The notes under the pieces were generated by a model that had not been told where the DNA came from, did not search any database, and saw only the letters and a list, made by a program, of their open reading frames with translations. The translations under genes were made by a program, and so were the position numbers. 49,993 nt of DNA from Pseudomonadota bacterium (lineage in GTDB: Bacteria > Myxococcota_A > UBA796 > GCA-2862545): positions 1 to 49,993 of the forward strand of contig JAGSGY010000038.1 in the NCBI GenBank assembly GCA_023954855.1, in the 5' to 3' direction. Below, in pieces: positions 10,799 to 19,206 of this stretch; the first letter of the stretch is position 1, and every line of letters starts with the position of its first letter.

Positions 10799-12612
10799 GT
10801 CTCGGCGAGCACCCCGAGGATGCCCTCACCGAACCGACGGATGCGCTTGGGACCCATGCCCTTCACGCTCTCGAGCTCGACTAGGCTGGAGGGGCGGCCA
10901 TCGGCAATCAGGCCCATCGTCTCGTTGGTGAACACCTGGTACGGCTTCCATCGCAGCCGCCGAGCCTCGCGGGTTCGAAAGCGCTTCAGAGCGGCCACGA
11001 GCGGCGGATCACTCGATGCACGGCGAACCCTCGGAGTCGTGCGCACCGGCCGAACCCTCTTCTCTGGGATCCACACGGTCGGGTACTTGCGACCACGTTT
11101 GGCGAGCTTTCCCTCCGAGAGCATCCGGGAAATCTCCCGGACGAGGCTGCGTTCTGGAATCGCCTTCAGCGCACCATGGTGGGGATTACGCGCGACCCCC
11201 TTTCGGGTGACCGCCTTGGCCCGCGAGCCGCGCAGCCCCTTGGCCACCGTCGTGACGCCGAGTGGCTTCTTGAGTGCTTCCACGAAGTCCAGGACGAGCT
11301 GTTCTTGCTCGGCGGTGAGGGACACCGCGTCCTCTTCTTGGCGGCGCTCGCGGGTCTCGGTTCGCTTCTCACGCACGGCCTTGCGGGCGGCCTGAACCTG
11401 GTCCACGACCTGGTCCCCTGACGCACACGCATCGCAGCGTCCACAAGGGGGCGCCTGCTCGCCAAAGTGGGCGGCGAGCCGGGACTCGCGGCAGTCGGTC
11501 GCGTAAATGTAGTCGGCAAGCGCCTTCCAGCCCTGGACCTGACCCGGCGTCGGTCGTGAGCCGCGAATGCGCTCATGCGTACGCTTGTCGCCGGCGGAGT
11601 AGAGCAACACACATCGCGCTGGCTGCCCATCTCGACCGGCTCTGCCCGCCTGCTGGGCGTAGGCCTCGAGGGTGCCGGGTGACTGAACGTGCAAGACCAA
11701 CCGCACGTCGGGCTGATCGATGCCCATGCCGAATGCGGTGGTCGCGACAATTACCCGGGCCTTGCCGGACTCGAAGTCCGCCTGCGCCTTGGCGCGCGCC
11801 CCGTCCGTCCGACCCGCGTGGTAGTGCGCGACCCGTCGACTGCGCGTCTTGAGGTCCTTCGCGAGCGCGGTCACCCGCTTGCGCGTCGCGGCGTAGATCA
11901 CCGCCCGTCCCTCACCGATACCCTCGAGCAGCTGCTTGGCGCGCTCTGTCCGGGCCTTGTCGCCCTTGTGAAGCTCGACCGAGAGGGTCAGGTTGGGCCG
12001 CAGAAAGCTGCCCTGCACGTGCACGGGGTCATCGAGGTCGAGGCTGGTACGGATGTCGTCGAGCACCTCGGGAGTCGCGGTGGCCGTGAGTGCCACGACG
12101 GGAAGGCCGAGCTCATGCTTGAGCACCGCCAGCTGCCGGTACGGCTTGCGAAAATCGTGGCCCCATTCGGACACGCAGTGCGCATCGTCGACGGCGGCTC
12201 TGGCGAGGCGGTGCCGCGACAAGAAGCTCCGAAAGCGCTTCACCGCGAGTCGCTCCGGCGAGACATAGAGCAACGCCAGCTCGTCGGCACCTGAGAGCAC
12301 CGCACGCTGCTCGTCCCAGCTCATCGACGAGTGCAGTGCCGCTGCCGGAATGCCCCGCTCGCGGAGCGCGCTGACCTGGTCTTCCATCAAGGCGATGAGC
12401 GGACTCACGACCAGCGTCAGCCCCTGCCCGGCCCGAAACAGGGCGACGGCAGGAACTTGAAAACAGGCGGACTTGCCCCCACCCGTGGGCAGCAGCACGG
12501 TGGCGTCGCGTCCATCGAGCACCGCCTGAACCGCGGCCTCTTGCCCACGCCGAAACTCCGAGTGTCCGAAGGCCTCAGCCAGTACGTCTCGTGCGTCGTC
12601 GAGTGAGACCAC
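10795..12612 (-). CDS. recQ: RecQ-type DNA helicase with DDAH motif II
   Basis: This is a 605-residue ATP-dependent 3'-5' DNA helicase. Domains in order are helicase core 1 (motif I PTGGGKS at about 42-48), helicase core 2 with [10 protein letters not shown], RecQ zinc-binding motif (Cys in [13 protein letters not shown] then PPCGRCDAC), a winged-helix region, and a C-terminal HRDC-like segment ([15 protein letters not shown], then [13 protein letters not shown]). Motif II reads V-D-D-A-H (Asp142-Asp143) where RecQ proteins almost always have DEAH; the catalytic Glu is replaced by Asp. The base calls support it (codons GAC GAT). It may slow ATP hydrolysis or be compensated. The start is GTG and overlaps the stop of the upstream lipoprotein gene by one base (TAGTG). 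Confidence 0.93.
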   Translation of the reverse strand: MVSLDDARDVLAEAFGHSEFRRGQEAAVQAVLDGRDATVLLPTGGGKSACFQVPAVALFRAGQGLTLVVSPLIALMEDQVSALRERGIPAAALHSSMSWDEQRAVLSGADELALLYVSPERLAVKRFRSFLSRHRLARAAVDDAHCVSEWGHDFRKPYRQLAVLKHELGLPVVALTATATPEVLDDIRTSLDLDDPVHVQGSFLRPNLTLSVELHKGDKARTERAKQLLEGIGEGRAVIYAATRKRVTALAKDLKTRSRRVAHYHAGRTDGARAKAQADFESGKARVIVATTAFGMGIDQPDVRLVLHVQSPGTLEAYAQQAGRAGRDGQPARCVLLYSAGDKRTHERIRGSRPTPGQVQGWKALADYIYATDCRESRLAAHFGEQAPPCGRCDACASGDQVVDQVQAARKAVREKRTETRERRQEEDAVSLTAEQEQLVLDFVEALKKPLGVTTVAKGLRGSRAKAVTRKGVARNPHHGALKAIPERSLVREISRMLSEGKLAKRGRKYPTVWIPEKRVRPVRTTPRVRRASSDPPLVAALKRFRTREARRLRWKPYQVFTNETMGLIADGRPSSLVELESVKGMGPKRIRRFGEGILGVLAET

Positions 12613-13211
12613 TAAGGCACCTGTACCGTGTGCGTGGCCGTGCTCTCGAGGCCCAGGCCATCGGTACAGTGAATCGCCAGCTCCCAGCTCCCCGAGATCG
12701 CATCCCAGGCCGATGCGAAGCTGTCGTCCTCGACCTCACCCGTGCGCACTACCGAGCCCCCCACGGACCAGGTGCAGGTCAGCGGTGGCTCGGTGCGGTC
12801 TTCGATGGTCGCCCCGAGGGTCACGAGGGTATCGACGGCGATGTTCGTCTCGGTGGGCGAGGTGATGGTCAGCACCGGGGCGGTGTTTGGCACCGCTGTG
12901 AGCGCAATTTCGTCCTCGAGAAACTCCATGCCGTAGAAGGCCTTCACCCCGAGCGTGTACGCCTCGGCTGGAGCCGCATAGGTCCACGTCTCGCGTTCAG
13001 TGCCGCTCACCGGCCCCCAGTCGACGCGCTCACCGTCGAGCGACCACTCCACGCGATCCGCCGCGCCATCGATGAAGATCACATCCACATCCACCAGCTC
13101 ACCCACCTCGGGGGTCGTGCCCGGAGAGGTCAGGGTGATGCTCGAGACCAAGCCCGAGTCCTCGGTGGGGCCAGAGCAGGCGATGAGCGGGATCAGAAGC
13201 AGGAGGCGCAT
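12612..13211 (-). CDS. small lipoprotein with Ig/PKD-like domains
   Basis: The ATG at 13211 gives a lipoprotein signal ([14 protein letters not shown], Cys12); the frame upstream of it has no signal. The 199-residue mature part seems to be two beta-sandwich domains of the Ig/PKD type: [20 protein letters not shown] with [11 protein letters not shown], then [21 protein letters not shown] with CTWSVGGS and ending ATHTVQV. The Cys pair in LTCTW and AIHCTDG could form a disulfide. Function unknown; exposed binding or structural role inferred. The stop overlaps the recQ GTG by one base, and the gene lies 37 bases after another lipoprotein gene. Confidence 0.75.
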   Translation of the reverse strand: MRLLLLIPLIACSGPTEDSGLVSSITLTSPGTTPEVGELVDVDVIFIDGAADRVEWSLDGERVDWGPVSGTERETWTYAAPAEAYTLGVKAFYGMEFLEDEIALTAVPNTAPVLTITSPTETNIAVDTLVTLGATIEDRTEPPLTCTWSVGGSVVRTGEVEDDSFASAWDAISGSWELAIHCTDGLGLESTATHTVQVP

Positions 13212-13232
13212 GCTTCTCAATACCTCAGAAGC
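13212..13232 (-). promoter_or_regulatory. hairpin with Shine-Dalgarno in its loop before the lipoprotein start
   Basis: Just before the ATG at 13211, read on the minus strand, GCTTCT and AGAAGC form a 6-bp stem with the loop GAGGTATTG. The loop holds the only Shine-Dalgarno-like GAGG. It may present or hide the ribosome site. Function is inferred. Confidence 0.35.
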
Positions 13233-13248
13233 GCGCCCTGCAACACCG

Positions 13249-13731
13249 CTAGTCCATGTCCTCGACAAGCTCGCCGACCACGCTCTGCTCGACGCTCATT
13301 CCGTCCTTGTCGGTCACCCGCATCGACAGCTCCGCCACGCGTCCACCGAGCTGGTCGAGGTTCCAACCAAAGAAGCGAAAGTGCACGTCTGTCGCCAGCC
13401 AATTGCCGGCCGAATCACCAACGTTCGCACAGACCAAGCGCGTCTCGTAGGACAGCGAGCCCAGGTCCTCACCGCTCTCGACATCCTCGCCCCAGAGCTC
13501 GAGGGTGACGCCGTCGACCAGATCGAGGCCATCGACCCGGCCGGTCAGCGCCGCGTATGGCGCGCCGCCTTGGGGTGGAGGCCCGAAGACGATGTCATCG
13601 CCCGACGTGAACTCACCAAAGCTTCGATCGGACGGCGTCAGCTCGAGCTCTGCGTCCCCACGGACCTGACAAGGCGCCCGTTCCACCGGTTCACAGGCCG
13701 CGAGACAGATCAGCGGAAGCAGCCACCTCAT
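13249..13731 (-). CDS. small lipoprotein coupled to DUF2330 gene
   Basis: This is a 160-residue predicted lipoprotein (MRWLLPLICLAACEP, lipid Cys13). It starts with an ATG that overlaps the stop of the upstream DUF2330 gene as ATGA, so translation is coupled. The mature part is acidic and beta-rich with no family I can name; it contains two more Cys residues (CQVRGD and RLVCANVG) that could pair. The coupling suggests a partner or anchor for the DUF2330 protein, but that is inference. Confidence 0.75.
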   Translation of the reverse strand: MRWLLPLICLAACEPVERAPCQVRGDAELELTPSDRSFGEFTSGDDIVFGPPPQGGAPYAALTGRVDGLDLVDGVTLELWGEDVESGEDLGSLSYETRLVCANVGDSAGNWLATDVHFRFFGWNLDQLGGRVAELSMRVTDKDGMSVEQSVVGELVEDMD

Positions 13732-15383
13732 CTGTCTTCGCGACGCCGGAGTGCGAGGGGCAACAAGCCCAGCAGCAGGCCCACAGTCCCGACCGGCGAG
13801 GTCGTTGCACAGCCACAGGCACCCGTACCCTCGGCACGGAAGTCTTCGGCCTCGGCAGCGGCGCTGTCCCGATAGTCGAACATCATCTCGCCATCGCCGT
13901 CCGAGCCCAGGTCTTCGATGACCACGGCTGCGGGGGAGGTCAGGGGCTCCATGACGTCGAACTCGCTGGTCTCGTGCTCCCAGATCCACTGCTGCGACGG
14001 CAGGCTGATCTCGCGACCGTCCGAGAGAATCAAGGTGCGGTCGGCCTCTTCCCAGGTCTCGCCGCTGAGACAGTCGAACTGCAGGGTCGCGGTGTGCACG
14101 TTGCTGGCGTCCTGGTCCATGTCGCCGTTGAACACGAAGATGGGGTCGACGGTCATCTCGTCGGCGTCGAGGGAGCTGGTCATGCGCGAGATGTGCGGGT
14201 GGGCCGCAAGAATGCGCTCCGCTTCGCGCAAGCCGTCGATCAGACCGGTGTTGAGGGCCTCGGTCGCCGCGGCTGCATCCCAGCTGCTCGAGTCCACATG
14301 CTCGCTGTAGCAGGAGAGACAGTCGTAGAAGTTGCTCGCGCTCACGCCCTCATCGGCGAGGGTCTGCGGGTACGGAATGGCGTCCTGCAGGGCTGCGAGC
14401 AGTGCGGCGCTCGGCGGCAAACCCATGCCCATCAGGCGGTCAATCCACTCGAACGGCGTCGTGGCCGAGAGGAGCTGGCCCTCGTTGTAGGAGGACTCGT
14501 TGAAGATCGAGCCGGGACGAGTCGCGCCCGAGAAGTCCGTCGCGAAGGCATGTCCGCCCGCCTCATCCGCCGCTCGCGAGATCACGTCGGCGTAGTTGTC
14601 GCCGCCCGTGAACCAGTTGATGGCGGCCTCGTTGATGCGCACGTGCAGGTAGTTGTCGGGCACCGAGCGCGCCTCGCCGAGAACGTAGACGGTCAGCGGC
14701 ATATCGGGGGTCGCGGCGACCGAAGTCAGCTGAATCGGAACACTCGCGGTGCGGCCTTCGTAGCGCATGCCGAGCGGAACCAGGTCACCCGTCTCGGAGC
14801 CCGCCGAGAGCTTGAGCGCGACGAAGTACTGATCAGAGGCCACGTAGGGCTCGAGCACCGACGAGAGGTCGGTCGGCAGGTCGTACCCGGCGTTGTTGAG
14901 CCAGGAGAGCAGGAGATCTGCGGTCTCGGCCTGGAGTGTGACCGAGTCGTACGGTCCGACGCGCTCCTCATTGACCACGGTGACGCCATTGCCGCCGGTC
15001 GTCGGGCTCGGCGGTCCGCCGTCGGCATCGGCTTCGGCATCGTCGTAGAGCATGTCCCAGGCGCACTCACCGCTGTAGTCCCACTGCAAGTAGAACTGCG
15101 GCTTGGTCTGGGTGCGAAGGCCCGTAAACAGTGCATCCGAAGACGGGAACAGCTCGGGGACATTCGCCACGGGCACAATCCAAGCGAAGTCCTCACTCGC
15201 GCCCTGGTAGGCGATGGAGACGTGCGCATCGACGGTTCCCGCGTCTTCGTCCACGCCGAAGATCACCTCTTCACCGGCCTGGTCGATCGGGAAGTCACGG
15301 TTGCAGAAGAAGCCACCACAGGCGAGCGCCTCGGCAGTGGGGATCATGGACAGAAGGGCAACGAGGGGGAGTGCAGCGCGCAT
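13728..15383 (-). CDS. DUF2330 protein with MYXO-CTERM tag (copy 1)
   Basis: This is a 551-residue exported protein. The ATG at 15383 has GGAG eight bases upstream and begins a signal peptide (MRAALPLVALLSMIPTAEA); an in-frame GTG at 15401 is less likely. The DUF2330 hallmark follows directly: ACGGFFCNRDFPIDQAGE, then SEDFAWIVPVANVPELF and PLTVYVLGEARSVPDNYLHV. The C-terminus (ACGCATTSPVG, a Leu-rich helix, LRRREDR) is a MYXO-CTERM-like sorting tag, known to be processed by myxosortase-type proteases in Myxococcota, so the protein is likely surface-anchored. Molecular function of DUF2330 is unknown. It is the downstream member of a tandem pair and is coupled to the small lipoprotein that follows. 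Confidence 0.9.
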   Translation of the reverse strand: MRAALPLVALLSMIPTAEALACGGFFCNRDFPIDQAGEEVIFGVDEDAGTVDAHVSIAYQGASEDFAWIVPVANVPELFPSSDALFTGLRTQTKPQFYLQWDYSGECAWDMLYDDAEADADGGPPSPTTGGNGVTVVNEERVGPYDSVTLQAETADLLLSWLNNAGYDLPTDLSSVLEPYVASDQYFVALKLSAGSETGDLVPLGMRYEGRTASVPIQLTSVAATPDMPLTVYVLGEARSVPDNYLHVRINEAAINWFTGGDNYADVISRAADEAGGHAFATDFSGATRPGSIFNESSYNEGQLLSATTPFEWIDRLMGMGLPPSAALLAALQDAIPYPQTLADEGVSASNFYDCLSCYSEHVDSSSWDAAAATEALNTGLIDGLREAERILAAHPHISRMTSSLDADEMTVDPIFVFNGDMDQDASNVHTATLQFDCLSGETWEEADRTLILSDGREISLPSQQWIWEHETSEFDVMEPLTSPAAVVIEDLGSDGDGEMMFDYRDSAAAEAEDFRAEGTGACGCATTSPVGTVGLLLGLLPLALRRREDR

Positions 15384-15431
15384 CGTTTCTCCAGTGGTCA
15401 CGAAGATAGCCGTCGAAGCTGGCGATCGCGC

Positions 15432-17084
15432 CTAGTTCCGGCGACGAAATCCGAGGGGAAGTAGAAGCAAGCCCACACCCAGAGCCGACATCGGCGACGT
15501 GGTCGAGCACCCACAGCCGGCGCGGTTGAAGCGTCGGGCCGCCGTGGCCGCCTCTTCACGGTAGTCGAGCATCACCTCGCCATCGCCTGCATCGCCGTAG
15601 TCCTCGACCAAGATGCCGGCGGGCTCGGTGAGCTCGGACATCAGCTCGAACTCGGTGGTGTCGTGGTTCTCGACCCACTGCTGCGAAGGCAGCGGAATCT
15701 CGCGCCCATCAGCGAGGATCAGCACGCGCTCGGCGTTGTCCCATCCCTCGCCGATGCCACAGTTGATCTGCAGGGTGGCCTCGCGAATGTGACTCATGGT
15801 CTGCGGAAGGTCCCCGTTGAAGACAAACTGCGGGTCGACGGTCATCTCGACGGCATCGAGGGAGCTCGTCATGCGGGTCATGTGACCGTGCGATGCGAGC
15901 ATCAACTCCGCTTCGCGCAGGCCGTCAATCAGCCGCGTTTCCAAGATGTCGGTCGCCGCATTCGCGTCGAAGGCGCTCGAGTCGACATACTCCGAGTAGC
16001 ACTCGAGGCAGTCGTAGAAGTTCGCCGCCGAGATGTCCTGCTTGGCGAGCTCTGCGGGGTACGGAATCACAGCCTTGAAGGTCTCGAGCAAGGCCGCGCT
16101 CGGGGGAAGTCCCATGCCGAGCAGCTGGTCGAGCCACTGGAAGGGCGTGGTCGAGGCACGAAGGGCGTCGGCATCGTAGTACTGCTCGTTGAACACCGAG
16201 CCGCGCATGTCGGCCGTGGCGCCGGAGAAGTCGGTGGCGAAGGCGTGTCCACCCGCCTCATCGGCGGCGATCGAGATGACGTCACTGTAGTTCGAGCCAC
16301 TGTCGAACCAGTTCACCGCCGCGTCGTTGATGGTGACGTGCAGGTAGTTGTCGGGCACCGCGCGGTCCTCGCCAAGCACGTAGACGGTGAGCGGCATATC
16401 GGGCGTGGCCGCGACGCTGGTCAGCTGAATCGGGATGCTCGCGCCATTGCCGGCGTAGCGCATGCCCAGCGGCACCAGGTCTCCGGTCTCGCGACCCGCC
16501 GAGAGCTTCAGGGCCACGAAGAACTGCCGATCAGCAAGGTACGGCGTCAGCACACTATCGAGCGTGTTCGGAAGGTCGTAGCCCGCGTCGTTGAGCCAGG
16601 TCAGCAGCGCGGTCGAGTCGGTGGCCTGCAGTACGACGGTGTCGTACGGACCCACCTGCTCTTGGGCCACGACCGTGACGCTCTCGCCGCCATCGCTCTC
16701 GGGGGAGGCGAAGGCACCGGTGTCCCCTCCCCCGGCAAGAGCGGCATCATTCTGGAAGCCCCAGTCACAGACGCCGTTCGTCTCCCAGTTCAGCCAGAAC
16801 TGCGGCTTGGTACGCGCACTCAGCGCCGAGAACAGCGCATCGGAGGACGTGAACAGCTCGGGCTCTTTGGGGACGGGAACAATCCACGCGAAGTCTTCGC
16901 TCGCGCCCTCGTAGGCGATCGAGACATGACTCGTCACGACGCCCTGGTCCTCGTCCACGCCGAACACGATGGACTCGCCGGCCTGGTCGATCGGGAAGTC
17001 CCGATTGCAGAAGAAGCCGCCGCACGCAAGGGCGTCAGCGGTCGGCCAGAGGGCCAGAACCGAAAGAAGAGCAAGTTGCCGCAT
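15432..17084 (-). CDS. DUF2330 protein with MYXO-CTERM tag (copy 2)
   Basis: This is a 550-residue paralogue of the neighbouring DUF2330 protein, with long identical stretches such as ACGGFFCNRDFPIDQAGE and IQLTSVAATPDMPLTVYVLG and the same overall layout. The start ATG at 17084 has GGAG nine bases upstream and a signal peptide (MRQLALLSVLALWPTADA). The tag GCGCSTTSPMSALG, a hydrophobic helix and GFRRRN end the protein. The two copies differ most in an inserted acidic/Gly-rich segment near residues 125-145, where this copy has GGGDTGAFASPESDGG. The 48-base gap to the other copy suggests co-transcription. Function unknown; surface location inferred from the tag. Confidence 0.9.
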   Translation of the reverse strand: MRQLALLSVLALWPTADALACGGFFCNRDFPIDQAGESIVFGVDEDQGVVTSHVSIAYEGASEDFAWIVPVPKEPELFTSSDALFSALSARTKPQFWLNWETNGVCDWGFQNDAALAGGGDTGAFASPESDGGESVTVVAQEQVGPYDTVVLQATDSTALLTWLNDAGYDLPNTLDSVLTPYLADRQFFVALKLSAGRETGDLVPLGMRYAGNGASIPIQLTSVAATPDMPLTVYVLGEDRAVPDNYLHVTINDAAVNWFDSGSNYSDVISIAADEAGGHAFATDFSGATADMRGSVFNEQYYDADALRASTTPFQWLDQLLGMGLPPSAALLETFKAVIPYPAELAKQDISAANFYDCLECYSEYVDSSAFDANAATDILETRLIDGLREAELMLASHGHMTRMTSSLDAVEMTVDPQFVFNGDLPQTMSHIREATLQINCGIGEGWDNAERVLILADGREIPLPSQQWVENHDTTEFELMSELTEPAGILVEDYGDAGDGEVMLDYREEAATAARRFNRAGCGCSTTSPMSALGVGLLLLPLGFRRRN

Positions 17085-17177
17085 GATGATCTCCAGAATC
17101 CCCCTCCATCATAGCAATCGTCATGCCATGCGTGCTGAGGGCGAAGGGATGGGGATCATCACGATGCAAGCACCGGA

Positions 17178-17203
17178 AGCGACGCCGAAACCACGACGTC
17201 GCT
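17178..17203 (-). terminator. stem-loop downstream of the OmpA-like gene
   Basis: The arms AGCGACG and CGTCGCT are perfect inverted copies around a 12-base loop, just after the stop codon of the OmpA-like gene. No T-tract follows, so intrinsic termination is uncertain. Confidence 0.3.
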
Positions 17204-17209
17204 GTCCGA

Positions 17210-19147
17210 CTACTGCGGCTGCTCGACGGTGCGCTCGATGGTGATGGCCTCGGCGCGACGGGCAGGCACACCCTCGTGGCAAGGAACGCCGCCCTCGGGA
17301 GCGGGATCGAGGATGATGAACTGCACGCGACGGTTGGTCGCGCGGCCCTCTTCGGTCTTGTTGTCACCAAGGGCGCAGGTCTCGCCGTAGCCGACCGATG
17401 TCAGGCGAGCGGCATCGACACCGGCGTTGGTCAGGAACTCCATGACCGCATCGACGCGACGCTGCGACAGGTCGAGGTTGTAGCTGTTCTTGCCCTGCGA
17501 GTCGGTGTGACCCTGCAGCTCGACCTTGACGATCTCGGGGCTGACGAGGAGGTTGTTCGCCACCTCGTTGAGCAGCGCCTGCGACTCCTGCTTGATCACG
17601 GCCTCGTCGACGTCGAACTGAACCTGCTCGAGGATGACGACCTCTTCGGTGGTCAGCTGCACGACGGCGGGCTCGAGGATGACCTCGACCACGACGAGCG
17701 ACAGCTGGTTGGCCTTGATCGTCAGCTCCTTGCGCTCGGTGCCGAAGCTGTCGGCCGAGATGAGCAGACGCCAGTCTCCGGGGGAGAGCACGAAGATCTC
17801 CTCGCCATCGTCGCCGAGTCCCTCGGGCTCACGGTGACGCGGTCCCTGGAAAGACACGGTGGCATCGATGATGTCGCCTTCGCTGGACTTGGTGATGACG
17901 CGCACGGCACCCGGCAGCCAGACCAGGTCGACGGCCACGCTGTTGTCGCCCTCTTCGAGGACCAAGTTGTTGTCGACGTGACCGGCGACGCCCGTCTTCT
18001 CGGACGGCTCGAGGCCAAACTCGACGGCGGTGCCAGGCATCATGTCCTTGAGCACCAGCACACCGTTCTCGTCGGTGCGTCCGAGGATTTCATCGCCAAT
18101 CCGCACGGGAACGCCGGCCATCGGCCCGCCCTCGGGATGGGTCACGACCAGGCGCACGTCGGAGAGCTGATCGGGGCAGCCATCGTCGTCCTTGTAGTCG
18201 TTCTTGTCTTCGGCCTCTTCGGGACAGGCGTCCTCGGAGTCGATCATGCCGTCGCCATCAGCATCTTCGATCTTGCCGATGGCGTAGTTCACACCCGCGA
18301 AGATGCGGTAGGACGCCGCCGAGGCACCCTTGGTGATCGCGGTCGAAGCGCCACCGGTCCACGACAAGCCGGAGTCACCGACCAGGCCGCGGGCCGAGAA
18401 GAGGAGCTCACCAGGGCTGTTCGAAACGGGAACTTCGTTGGATGAGAGGCTCGGGCGGAAGTTGACTTCCCCGCGAAGACCGAAGTTGTCGCTCACCGCA
18501 AACGAGCCACCGAGGCCGGTGAGCAGCTGGGTTCCACCGAGCAGGTTGTGGAAGTCGGGCTTCGGGTTCGCCTCGATGCCGAGGTTGTAGCTGACATCGA
18601 CCGGACCGCCGCCGTAGCTCGCCGCCACGATGGCACCGCCACCGAAGCCGCCGTCGCCCTGAAAGCGGTCCGACGCTCCGATGGGCAGGTTCGCAAACGG
18701 AATCGCCGAGAGACCAAAGCCGCCATCGGCGTCGCCGGCCACCACGATGCCCACGGGCACCGAGAGGCGGAAGTCACCGCCCGAGGGGCCCTGACCCCCG
18801 TCGAGGCCTGTGCTCGTGAAGTAGATCGGACCCGAGAGCGCCACCGCAATGCGCTCGTGCAGACCGGCCTGGATGCCCAGGTTCAGCGCGAGCATGTTGT
18901 CGAGCAACGGCTCGCGAACCGGGTCGCCACTGCCCGTAGACCGGAACTGCACGAAAGGCGACTCTGCGTACTCGAAGAGACCCGAGAAGCCAATCGCGCC
19001 TTGCACCTGCCGCTCTGCGCGCCAAGTCGTGAGCAGATCAGCGAGGTCGCCATCGTCGCCGGCCATGTGAAAGCCGTGGGCGTCGTAGCTCTGCGCAAAG
19101 GCAGGCGAGGCAGAGAGAACAGCGAGGCTACAGAGAAGACTGCGCAT
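17210..19147 (-). CDS. OmpA-family outer-membrane protein with Asp-rich linker
   Basis: This is a 645-residue protein. The ATG at 19147 has GGAG nine bases upstream and a clean signal peptide (MRSLLCSLAVLSASPAFA). Residues about 20-285 look like an outer-membrane beta barrel (alternating Gly/aromatic strands, many FGL and GGG turns). A thrombospondin-type-3-like Asp motif follows (EDADGDGMIDSEDACPEEAEDK), then two carboxypeptidase-regulatory-like beta domains (PMAGVPVRIGDEILGRTDENG). Residues about 500-625 are an OmpA C-terminal domain that binds peptidoglycan, with VELQGHTDSQGKNSYNLDLS and QRRVDAVMEFL. It should tie the outer membrane to the cell wall. It lies 59 bases after the giant repeat gene, with a stem-loop between them. 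Confidence 0.9.
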   Translation of the reverse strand: MRSLLCSLAVLSASPAFAQSYDAHGFHMAGDDGDLADLLTTWRAERQVQGAIGFSGLFEYAESPFVQFRSTGSGDPVREPLLDNMLALNLGIQAGLHERIAVALSGPIYFTSTGLDGGQGPSGGDFRLSVPVGIVVAGDADGGFGLSAIPFANLPIGASDRFQGDGGFGGGAIVAASYGGGPVDVSYNLGIEANPKPDFHNLLGGTQLLTGLGGSFAVSDNFGLRGEVNFRPSLSSNEVPVSNSPGELLFSARGLVGDSGLSWTGGASTAITKGASAASYRIFAGVNYAIGKIEDADGDGMIDSEDACPEEAEDKNDYKDDDGCPDQLSDVRLVVTHPEGGPMAGVPVRIGDEILGRTDENGVLVLKDMMPGTAVEFGLEPSEKTGVAGHVDNNLVLEEGDNSVAVDLVWLPGAVRVITKSSEGDIIDATVSFQGPRHREPEGLGDDGEEIFVLSPGDWRLLISADSFGTERKELTIKANQLSLVVVEVILEPAVVQLTTEEVVILEQVQFDVDEAVIKQESQALLNEVANNLLVSPEIVKVELQGHTDSQGKNSYNLDLSQRRVDAVMEFLTNAGVDAARLTSVGYGETCALGDNKTEEGRATNRRVQFIILDPAPEGGVPCHEGVPARRAEAITIERTVEQPQ

Positions 19148-19174
19148 CCGAAACTCCAAGTTCCGAAAGAAGTG

Positions 19175-19194
19175 AGGGGCCCGTGAAGGCCCCT
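19175..19194 (-). terminator. stem-loop terminator between giant repeat gene and ompA-like gene
   Basis: A perfect 7-bp stem (AGGGGCC and GGCCCCT) with the loop CGTGAA lies 13 bases after the stop codon of the giant gene. On the minus strand it is followed by a T-rich CACTTCTTTC. It probably limits read-through into the OmpA-like gene. Confidence 0.5.
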
Positions 19195-19206
19195 GCGAAG
19201 GGGGTC

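Noticed and set aside
13974-17114. Two long plus-strand frames opposite the DUF2330 genes
   Set aside because: The two frames resemble each other only because the paralogues they shadow are similar. No signal, domain or ribosome site.
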